Shown here piece after piece: positions 15,400-22,018 of a stretch of DNA of 26,735 nt (positions within the stretch are counted from its first letter, which is position 1; the number at the start of each line of letters is the position of its first letter). The notes under the pieces are model-generated. The model was not told the origin of the DNA. It worked only from the letters and a program-made list of their open reading frames with translations, and did no database searches. The position numbers were made by a program, and so were the translations under genes. Source of the DNA: Tannerella sp. oral taxon 808 (lineage in GTDB: Bacteria > Bacteroidota > Bacteroidia > Bacteroidales > Tannerellaceae); the NCBI GenBank assembly GCA_002890585.1, contig MIQB01000023.1, forward strand, positions 1-26,735, written 5' to 3'.

Positions 15400-16374
15400 G
15401 TGAAAGAGATACTATTCATCAGGCAAAACATCGACAAGTGGAAGGAGCTGGAGCCTGTGGTGGACCGGGCTGACAAGGAAGACCCCGAGCGCCTGGCCGA
15501 CGCATACATGGAGATTACGACTGACCTCGCCTTCGCGCGCAGCCACTACCCCAGATCGCGCATCACGATCTACCTCAACAACTTGGCCTCGGCCCTCCAC
15601 AACACCCTCTACAAAAACAAACGCGAAGACCGGGCGCGACTGCTCGACTTCTGGCGCACGGAGCTGCCGATGACCTTCTACGCCTCGAGGCGCGAACTGC
15701 TCTACGCGCTGCTCATCTTCCTCGTGAGCGCCATGATCGGCGCCTTTTCCACCGCTCAAGATGCTGACTTCCCGCGCCTCATCCTCGGCGATAACTATGT
15801 GGACATGACCATCCGCAACATCAAGGCCGGCACCCCCACGGCCGTCTACGACGACGGATACTCCTGGATGATGTTCTTCCGCATCGTGACGAACAACCTC
15901 TTCGTAGCCTTCAGCATCTTCTCCGTCGGGCTCTTCACGGGCGTAGCCACAGCCTTCCACCTCTTCCACAACGGCATCATGCTCGGCGCCTTCCAGGCCT
16001 TCTTCTTCCGCTACCATGTCGGGTGGGAGTCCGCGCTCGCCATTTGGATGCACGGCACACTGGAGATCCTCTCCATCATCATCGCCGGCGCCGCGGGCTT
16101 CGCCTTGGGCAACGGCTGGCTCTTCCCCGGCACCTATCCGCGCGGCTACGCCTTCCGTCAGGGCGCCCGTCGGGGGCTGAAGATCATCATCGGCGTAGCC
16201 CCCTTCTTCATCGTGGCCGGCTTCATTGAGAGCTTCCTCACACGCCTCACCTGGCTGCCCGATGCCCTGCGCGCCACCTTCATCCTCGTCTGCCTGGCCT
16301 TTATGATCGTATACGTCGTCTTCTACCCCCGATACCTCTGGCGCAAAGCCCAAACCGACCCAGTAATTCATTGA
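15400..16374 (+). CDS. SpoIIM family (stage II sporulation protein M/DUF95) membrane protein
   Basis: A 324-residue polytopic membrane protein. The soluble N-terminal part (KEILFIRQNIDKWKELEPVV...) is the usual Bacteroidales beginning. The hydrophobic part from about residue 103 has several helices and the conserved HGTLEI (H218-E222), the HGxxE signature of the family. The GTG at 15400 is chosen because the family starts with M-K-E-I and the upstream TTG overlaps the -7 box. The name comes from a Bacillus septal peptidoglycan-remodelling factor, but this organism need not sporulate. It heads the gene train with DUF4129, DUF4350, MoxR and DUF58. In several Bacteroidales loci I recall an RDD-family gene next door; here the neighbour is aqpZ and array C. 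Confidence 0.85.
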   Translation: MKEILFIRQNIDKWKELEPVVDRADKEDPERLADAYMEITTDLAFARSHYPRSRITIYLNNLASALHNTLYKNKREDRARLLDFWRTELPMTFYASRRELLYALLIFLVSAMIGAFSTAQDADFPRLILGDNYVDMTIRNIKAGTPTAVYDDGYSWMMFFRIVTNNLFVAFSIFSVGLFTGVATAFHLFHNGIMLGAFQAFFFRYHVGWESALAIWMHGTLEILSIIIAGAAGFALGNGWLFPGTYPRGYAFRQGARRGLKIIIGVAPFFIVAGFIESFLTRLTWLPDALRATFILVCLAFMIVYVVFYPRYLWRKAQTDPVIH

Positions 16375-16380
16375 CTCGTT

Positions 16381-17316
16381 ATGGAATACCCCAACCCTAA
16401 AATCCGCTTCTATCGCGAACGCACCTTTGGCGAAAAGCTGAACATCACGTTCGATTACCTACGCGAGAACTGGCGCCCCCTGCTCCGCTTCTCGCTCTAC
16501 CTCATCCTGCCGCTGTGCCTCATCCAATCGTTCTTCCTGAACCGATTCATGGTCAACACCCTGACCGATCTGCCCTCCGAGGGCGACTTCGTCAGCGACA
16601 TCTTCCCCATCCTGCTCTCGCAGATCGTAGGCCTCTTCTGCTGCTACATGGCCGGCTACATCCTGCTCTCAGCCCTGATCTACGGCCTGATGCAGACCTA
16701 CGAGCGCCGCGATGGGGGGCTGCGCGGCATCGCGTTCTCCGAGTTCAGCGGCACCCTGCTGCGCATGTCCGGGCGATCCCTGAGCCTCATGCTCTTCGGG
16801 TTATTCATAGGCATCCTGCTCGGCGTCGCAGTAGCCGCCCCCGCATTCATGATCTCCAGCTGGACACTCCTCGTGAGCCTCCCCCTCCTCTGCATCGTCC
16901 TGCTCCTCATCGCCTCACCGATGTGGCTCTTCCCACCCCTCTATCTGCTGGGCGGCCGGCCCTTCTTCCCAGCCCTCGGCCAATCCTTCCGGTGGGGCTT
17001 CCGCGCCTGGTTTGAGGTCTTCGGGCTGATGATCGTCTTCGGGCTCATCGGGGGCATCGTCAATATGATCACCTACCTGCCGTGGTACTTCTTTACCCTC
17101 TTCGGCCAGCTTTATAGCCTCACATCTAACGCAGTCGCGCAAGACTCCCTCTGGTATCAGCTCACGAGCTACATCCTCGGCATCATCCAGTCTTACGGCT
17201 ACTACATCTCGCAGGTCATCGCCCTTACCGGCATCGCCTTCGAATACTTCCACCTCCGCGAGAAACACGAGGGCATCACAGCTCACGCCGACATCGCCTC
17301 CTTCTCCCAGCTCTGA
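16381..17316 (+). CDS. Polytopic membrane protein of the SpoIIM-MoxR gene train, function unknown
   Basis: A 311-residue protein with about six hydrophobic segments (roughly 35-53, 77-103, 134-158, 163-190, 211-235, 262-290). Its N-terminal tail is basic and predicted cytoplasmic (PKIRFYRERTFGEKLNITFDYLRENW split by charges). The C-terminus is short and hydrophilic. I recognise no catalytic motif. It starts 6 nt after the SpoIIM stop, so translational coupling is likely. An unnamed membrane protein at this position is usual in equivalent Bacteroidales loci. The pattern loosely resembles membrane-embedded 'glycerophosphoryl diester phosphodiesterase membrane domain' or DUF975-like proteins, but I would not assign either. 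Confidence 0.8.
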   Translation: MEYPNPKIRFYRERTFGEKLNITFDYLRENWRPLLRFSLYLILPLCLIQSFFLNRFMVNTLTDLPSEGDFVSDIFPILLSQIVGLFCCYMAGYILLSALIYGLMQTYERRDGGLRGIAFSEFSGTLLRMSGRSLSLMLFGLFIGILLGVAVAAPAFMISSWTLLVSLPLLCIVLLLIASPMWLFPPLYLLGGRPFFPALGQSFRWGFRAWFEVFGLMIVFGLIGGIVNMITYLPWYFFTLFGQLYSLTSNAVAQDSLWYQLTSYILGIIQSYGYYISQVIALTGIAFEYFHLREKHEGITAHADIASFSQL

Positions 17317-17326
17317 TCCCCCCCCA

Positions 17327-17956
17327 ATGGCCCTCCCGACCGACACCCTCACCTACGACTTAGACAAGATCGCGCGCTACCAAGCCAACCCGCGCTACGA
17401 CTACAACAGCCAGCTGCTCCCCAACGACACCAGCTGGTGGGACGCCCTTGTCCGCCAGCTCTCCCGCCTCCTGCGGCGCCTCTTTCGCCAAGTCGACATC
17501 GAAGCAGCCGACTCAATCGTCACCTGGGCACTCGTCATCCTCTTCATCCTCCTCGTCGCAGCCCTCATCTTCTTCATTTGGAAGAAGAAGCCCCGCCTCT
17601 TCATGCACGATAAGCAAGTAAAGATGCCTTACGATCTGACCTCGGAGGAGGAGTTCTACGAGACCCCCTTCGATCGCGCCATCGCCCAAGCCATCGCCCA
17701 GGCAGACTACCGCGCAGCCATCCGCTTGCTCTACCTCCAAACACTCCGCGGAGCCGCCGACCGCGAGTGGATCAATTTCCAGATCTATAAGACGCCCACC
17801 GAATACGCCCTCGAGCTCCGCCCCCAGTCGCTCCGCCCGCCCTTCCGCAACTTGACGAACGACTTCCTGCGTGTCCGCTACGGTAACTACCGCGCCACGC
17901 CCGAGCTCTTCGATCGCATGCGCCTCTTGCAACAACAAATACTGAAAGGAGCGTGA
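17327..17956 (+). CDS. DUF4129 domain membrane protein
   Basis: A 209-residue protein with an N-terminal region (1-60), one membrane helix (about 62-85, VTWALVILFILLVAALIFFIW) and a C-terminal soluble DUF4129 domain. The domain shows A-I-A-Q-A-D-Y-R-A-A-I-R-L-L-Y near 125-140, then a segment with TPTEYALEL and FRNLTNDFLRVRYGNY. No signal peptide is seen. DUF4129 proteins accompany MoxR ATPases and DUF58 proteins and may be substrates or adaptors of the complex. A run of eight C (17318-17325) sits between the previous stop and this ATG, where a ribosome binding site would normally lie. The stop codon is immediately followed by the next gene's ATG, indicating tight coupling. Confidence 0.85.
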   Translation: MALPTDTLTYDLDKIARYQANPRYDYNSQLLPNDTSWWDALVRQLSRLLRRLFRQVDIEAADSIVTWALVILFILLVAALIFFIWKKKPRLFMHDKQVKMPYDLTSEEEFYETPFDRAIAQAIAQADYRAAIRLLYLQTLRGAADREWINFQIYKTPTEYALELRPQSLRPPFRNLTNDFLRVRYGNYRATPELFDRMRLLQQQILKGA

Positions 17957-19207
17957 ATGATGCGTCGTAATCAGATCATTTTCATCGTACTCATCGTCGT
18001 CTGCTTCGTCGTCGTCTTCTTAGTGCAATACAACGCACCGCGCCCCTTCGTCTGGCGCCCCACCTTCCACCACACCGACCGCCAGCCCTTCGGCTGTGCC
18101 GTCTTCGACGACGTCGTCGCCACCTCCCACCCCAATTATCACGTGACGAACCGTTCGCTCTATCAATGCTATACGGATGCCGACGACTCCCCGGTGCTGC
18201 CCGAATCGCGGCGACGCTCCTACCTAATCGTAGACGAATACATCTACCTCTCCGACTCCGACATCGTCACCCTCCACCGCATGCTCCGGCAGGGTCACCA
18301 CGTGATGCTCTGCGCCTCGAGCTTCTCTGACGAGATCGACGAAGCCTTCGGCATCACCACCGAGTTCACCAACGACAACCTCACCAAATACTTCAATCGC
18401 GCCGTAAAGCGTGGTGCCGTTCGCGACTCCATCTACCTCGGCTCCACCCGCACCAACGCAGAGCGGATCTATCGCGTCTATCCCCAGCTCCACCCCGCCT
18501 ACCTCGAGTCCGAACCCGGCGAGTTGGGTAGCGCATACAGCCGCTGCGTCTGCGATAACCGCGGCCGGTCACTCGCCGTAGAAGTCCAAGTAGACAGCTG
18601 CCCGGGGCGCCTCTTCATCGTTGCCACGCCGCTCCTCTTCACCAACTACGGCATGCTCGACGGCGACAACGCCTCCTACATCTTCCGCCTACTCTCCCTT
18701 ATGGGTCGGCGCCCACTCTTCCGCCTCCAAGACGAAGTCATCACCGTCGCCTCCCCCGGCCTGCTCTCCGCCATCACCGACGAGTCCACCCTACACGGAG
18801 CCCTCATCACCCTCCTCCTGCTCATCTTCTTACTCATGGCCAACGCCGCCCAACGCCGCCAACGCGCCATCCCCGTCGTCGCTCCCCCCGCCAACGAGAT
18901 GCTGAAGTTCACCCTCCTCATCGGCAACCTCTTTTATCAGAAGAAGAACTACACCGGCCTCGTCCAGAAGAAGTACCACTACTTCTGCGCCGACCTTCGT
19001 CGCCTCTATGCCCTCGACCTCGACGCCACCCCACCCGACGACGCCGCTGCCCAGCTCGCCTCTCGCATGGCCCTCCCCACCGAAGAAGTCGCCCCCTACT
19101 TCATCGAACTGAAAAACGTTGTCCACGACGATAAACCCATCACTCAAGCCCACATGCGCCGCCTAATCGATCGCATCAATGAATGGAAACGCAAATTAGG
19201 TAGTTAG
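17957..19207 (+). CDS. DUF4350 domain membrane protein
   Basis: A 416-residue protein anchored by an N-terminal helix (about 6-25, IIFIVLIVVCFVVVFLVQY) and a second helix near 279-298 (ALITLLLLIFLLMA). The intervening domain is predicted periplasmic. Its early part (residues about 85-125, RRSYLIVDEYIYLSDSDIVT... and a later HHVMLCASSF) has the look of the glutamine-amidotransferase-like fold described for DUF4350, without an obvious catalytic triad. The C-terminal part after the second helix would be cytoplasmic. The ATG directly abuts the DUF4129 stop; the next ATG is one codon later. It is followed by an unusual 161-nt repeat-rich gap before moxR, which may separate two sub-transcripts. Confidence 0.82.
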   Translation: MMRRNQIIFIVLIVVCFVVVFLVQYNAPRPFVWRPTFHHTDRQPFGCAVFDDVVATSHPNYHVTNRSLYQCYTDADDSPVLPESRRRSYLIVDEYIYLSDSDIVTLHRMLRQGHHVMLCASSFSDEIDEAFGITTEFTNDNLTKYFNRAVKRGAVRDSIYLGSTRTNAERIYRVYPQLHPAYLESEPGELGSAYSRCVCDNRGRSLAVEVQVDSCPGRLFIVATPLLFTNYGMLDGDNASYIFRLLSLMGRRPLFRLQDEVITVASPGLLSAITDESTLHGALITLLLLIFLLMANAAQRRQRAIPVVAPPANEMLKFTLLIGNLFYQKKNYTGLVQKKYHYFCADLRRLYALDLDATPPDDAAAQLASRMALPTEEVAPYFIELKNVVHDDKPITQAHMRRLIDRINEWKRKLGS

Positions 19208-19368
19208 AAGTAGTAGGGGCGGCCCCTTTCAGGCCGCCCGGTAGTTAGAGGTAGTTAGAGAAGTAGTCCCCCCTAACTACTCCCCATAACTACCGCGGCA
19301 AAATCTCCTAACTACTCCCTATAACTACCGCGGCAAAGCCGCATAACTACCCTATAACTACTTTGAAA
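19208..19368. repeat. Repeat-rich spacer before moxR (TAACTAC/GTAGTTA)
   Basis: The first half holds GTAGTTAG three times and the second half TAACTAC six times, so the two halves can base-pair. A 35-bp direct repeat beginning TAACTACTCCC(C/T)ATAACTAC starts at 19274 and 19309, with a partial third copy at 19344 that runs to the moxR ATG. A GGGCGGCCC...GGCCGCCC hairpin lies near 19218-19239. Similar CTAC-rich sequence occurs on the minus strand in front of pyrC (10878-10938). It may act as attenuator or internal promoter region; no -7 consensus is present. Confidence 0.75.
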
Positions 19369-20340
19369 ATGGAAACAAGAACCACCTCCCCCGACCTGAC
19401 TGATTTCACTGAGAAGATTAACCGCATACGCACCGCCATCGCCGATGTCGTTGTCGGGCAAGAGCGCGTAGCCGACCTGCTGCTCGCCGCCATACTGGCC
19501 CGCGGACACGTACTCATCGAAGGCGTCCCCGGCGTAGCCAAGACACTCACCGCTCGACTACTCTCCGCACTCATCGACGCCCGCTTCTCACGCATCCAGT
19601 TCACCCCCGACCTCATGCCCTCCGATGTCCTTGGCACCTCCGTCTTCAACATGAAGACGAGCGAGTTCGACTTCCACCGCGGCCCCATCTTTGCCGACAT
19701 CGTCTTGGCCGACGAGATCAATCGCGCCCCCGCTAAGACGCAAGCCGCCCTCTTCGAGGTCATGGAAGAGCGCCAAGCCACCATCGACGGCACGACGTAT
19801 CCCATGAGCCCCATCTACACCATCCTCGCCACGCAAAACCCCGTCGAGCAGGAAGGCACCTACAAGCTCCCCGAGGCACAGCTCGACCGCTTCCTCATGA
19901 AAGTAACCATGCAATACCCCACACTCGACGAGGAGGTGCACATACTCGAGTTGCACCACGCCAACCGTCGCCTCACCACCCTCGAGGGCATCCGCCCCGT
20001 CCTCACCAAGGCCGAGCTGCTCAGCCTCATCGACTGCGTCGGCCACGTCTATGTCGAGCCCACCCTGCTGCGCTACATCGCCCTCATCGTCTCCCGCACA
20101 CGCACAGCCCGCACCGTCTACTTAGGCGCCTCACCCCGCGCCTCCGTCGCCCTGTTGCAAACCGCCAAAGCCTTCGCCCTGCTGCAAGGCCGCGATTTTG
20201 TCACACCTGAAGACGTGAAGCTCATCGCCATGCCCGTCCTCCAACACCGCCTCACACTCACCGCCGAAGCCGAAATGGAGGGGCACACGCCGGTGAAGGT
20301 CATCGGCCGACTCATCGAGCAAGTGGAAGTGCCGAAATAA
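19369..20340 (+). CDS. MoxR-family AAA+ ATPase
   Basis: A 323-residue cytosolic AAA+ chaperone-like ATPase. Walker A is GVPGVAKT at 52-59, with Ala where MoxR proteins often have Gly (GxGKT). Walker B is IVLADEIN with D115 and E116. The sensor region ILATQNPVEQEGTYKLPEAQLDRF follows. The length is normal for MoxR (about 320). The ATG at 19369 is preferred over a TTG two codons earlier. Such ATPases are thought to remodel partner proteins with VWA or DUF58 domains, often for envelope functions. Its DUF58 partner starts 12 nt after its stop. Confidence 0.93.
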   Translation: METRTTSPDLTDFTEKINRIRTAIADVVVGQERVADLLLAAILARGHVLIEGVPGVAKTLTARLLSALIDARFSRIQFTPDLMPSDVLGTSVFNMKTSEFDFHRGPIFADIVLADEINRAPAKTQAALFEVMEERQATIDGTTYPMSPIYTILATQNPVEQEGTYKLPEAQLDRFLMKVTMQYPTLDEEVHILELHHANRRLTTLEGIRPVLTKAELLSLIDCVGHVYVEPTLLRYIALIVSRTRTARTVYLGASPRASVALLQTAKAFALLQGRDFVTPEDVKLIAMPVLQHRLTLTAEAEMEGHTPVKVIGRLIEQVEVPK

Positions 20341-20352
20341 CCACCCATCCCC

Positions 20353-21672
20353 ATGTTCTTCACCAAGCGCTTCTTCATAGCCCTTGCCACCATCTTCGTC
20401 TTCTTCCTTCTGGGCTACGTCTTCCCCGTTTGCTTCACCGCGGCCTGGGTGCTGAGCTGCATCCTGTTCGTATTGACAGGCATCGATGTGGTGTGGGGCA
20501 TAAAGAATCGGAAAGCTCAAGGCGTGACGGCCCATCGCATCTGCCCCGGCCGCTTCTCCAACGGCGACGAAAACGAAGTGTGCATCGCTGTCGAAAGCCA
20601 CCTCTCCGTCCCCATCCACGTCGACATCATCGACGAGTTGCCCGACATCTTCCAGCGCCGCGACGTCCTTTTTCCCATCGACCTCAAGCCCCGCGAACGC
20701 CGCGATGTCGTCTACCACCTACGCCCCGTCCGCCGCGGCGTCTATGGCTTCGGACGCATTCGCCTCTTCGTCACCCTCCCTATCGGCCTCATCACCTTCC
20801 GCCTTACTGACGGCCAGCCACAAGACGTCAAAGTCTACCCCTCCTACCTCATGCTCAACCGCTACGAGCTCATGGCCGCGCACCACAACCTGACCGAGCT
20901 CGGCATCAAACGCATCCGCCGCCTCGGCCACCACACCGAGTTCGAGCACATCAAGGAGTACGTCCGTGGCGACGACTACCGCACCATCAACTGGAAAGCC
21001 AGCGCCCGCCGCCACCAGATCATGGTCAACACCTACCAGGACGAGCGCTCGCAGCAGGTCTACAGCGTCATCGACAAAGGCCGCATCATGCAATCCGCCT
21101 TCCGCGGCATGACCCTCTTAGACTACGCCATCAACGCCAGCCTCGTCCTCTCCTACGTCGCCATCCGCCGCGACGACAAGGCCGGCCTCGCCACCTTCTC
21201 CGACCGCTTCGAGACCTTCCTGCCCGCCTCCCGCCGCTCCGGCCAGATGCAGCACCTCCTCGAAACCCTCTATCGCCAAGCCACCGACTTCGGCGAGAGT
21301 GACTACAGCGCCCTCTCCATCTACCTCAACAAGCACGTCACCAAGCGCAGCCTCCTCATCCTCTACACCAACTTCGACAGCCTCATCGGCATCGATCGCC
21401 AGCTTGGCTCCCTACGCACCCTTGCCCGTCGCCACGTCGTCCTCGTCGTCTTCTTCGAGAACGCCGGCCTCACCGAATTTGCCGCCCGTCGCCCTCGCAC
21501 CATCGAAGGCTACTTCAACCAAACCATCGCTGAGAAATACATCTGCGAGAAGCAGCACATCGCCTCTCACCTCCGCCGCCACGGCATCCACGCCCTCCTG
21601 ACCGCCCCCGAGCGTCTCAGCGTCGACGTCATCAATAAATATCTCGAGATGAAGTCCCGACACTTGATCTGA
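20353..21672 (+). CDS. DUF58 domain protein (MoxR partner)
   Basis: A 439-residue protein with two N-terminal membrane helices (about 5-45, with a short turn VFPV). A beta-rich region (60-150) follows, then the DUF58 signature GDDYRTINWKASAR beginning at G206, and a von Willebrand A-like C-terminal half. In that half, YSVIDKGRIMQ replaces the canonical DxSxS metal motif, so the metal site may be incomplete. It follows moxR by 12 nt and is the last gene of the train. DUF58 proteins are regarded as MoxR partners; here the pair would sit at the inner membrane together with the SpoIIM, DUF4129 and DUF4350 proteins. The process served is not established. Confidence 0.92.
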   Translation: MFFTKRFFIALATIFVFFLLGYVFPVCFTAAWVLSCILFVLTGIDVVWGIKNRKAQGVTAHRICPGRFSNGDENEVCIAVESHLSVPIHVDIIDELPDIFQRRDVLFPIDLKPRERRDVVYHLRPVRRGVYGFGRIRLFVTLPIGLITFRLTDGQPQDVKVYPSYLMLNRYELMAAHHNLTELGIKRIRRLGHHTEFEHIKEYVRGDDYRTINWKASARRHQIMVNTYQDERSQQVYSVIDKGRIMQSAFRGMTLLDYAINASLVLSYVAIRRDDKAGLATFSDRFETFLPASRRSGQMQHLLETLYRQATDFGESDYSALSIYLNKHVTKRSLLILYTNFDSLIGIDRQLGSLRTLARRHVVLVVFFENAGLTEFAARRPRTIEGYFNQTIAEKYICEKQHIASHLRRHGIHALLTAPERLSVDVINKYLEMKSRHLI

Positions 21673-21697
21673 CGGAACGGGGGAGGGAGTTTGTCAA

Positions 21698-21940
21698 CGT
21701 TTTTCAGCTCCTTTTTTCCGTGGCAGCCAATAATCCATGTTTTTCGGCTCCTTTTTTCCGTGGCAGCCAATAATCAATGTTTTTCGGCTCCTTTTTTCTG
21801 TGGCGGCCAATAATCCATGTTTTTCGGCTCCTTTTTTCTGTGGCGACCAATAATCCATGTTTTTCGGCTCCTTTTTTCTGTGGCAGCCAATAATCCATGT
21901 TTTTCAGCTCCCTTTTTTCGCTGACAACCAATAATAAACG
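21698..21940. repeat. Tandem array D: six 40-bp units
   Basis: TTTTCRGCTCC recurs at 21701, 21741, 21781, 21821, 21861 and 21901, exactly every 40 bp; the last unit is degenerate. Units read TTTTTCGGCTCCTTTTTT, then CYGTGGCAGCCAATAATC. Complementary GGCT and AGCC in each unit could pair, but there is no perfect palindrome as in arrays A and B. Forty is not a multiple of three, so the lysine-rich minus-strand frames across it are artefacts. It lies between DUF58 and the surface-protein promoter. Confidence 0.95.
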
Positions 21941-21976
21941 ATCCCCTCCCCTCCCATCCTCCTCTCTCCGACTGAT

Positions 21977-21984
21977 TACCTTTG
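21977..21984 (+). promoter_or_regulatory. Predicted -7 box for the large surface protein gene
   Basis: TACCTTTG is an exact TAnnTTTG match, 34 nt before the ATG at 22019 and about 37 nt beyond array D. The leader is A/T-rich (ATTGATCGAAATAATAAG), as is common for well-translated Bacteroidota genes. Confidence 0.6.
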
Positions 21985-22018
21985 CACCCATTACAATATC
22001 ATTGATCGAAATAATAAG

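Noticed and set aside
15412..16371. 319-codon antisense frame opposite the SpoIIM gene
   Set aside because: Acidic, low-complexity translation of the complementary strand; the plus frame carries the SpoIIM family signature and fits the gene train.
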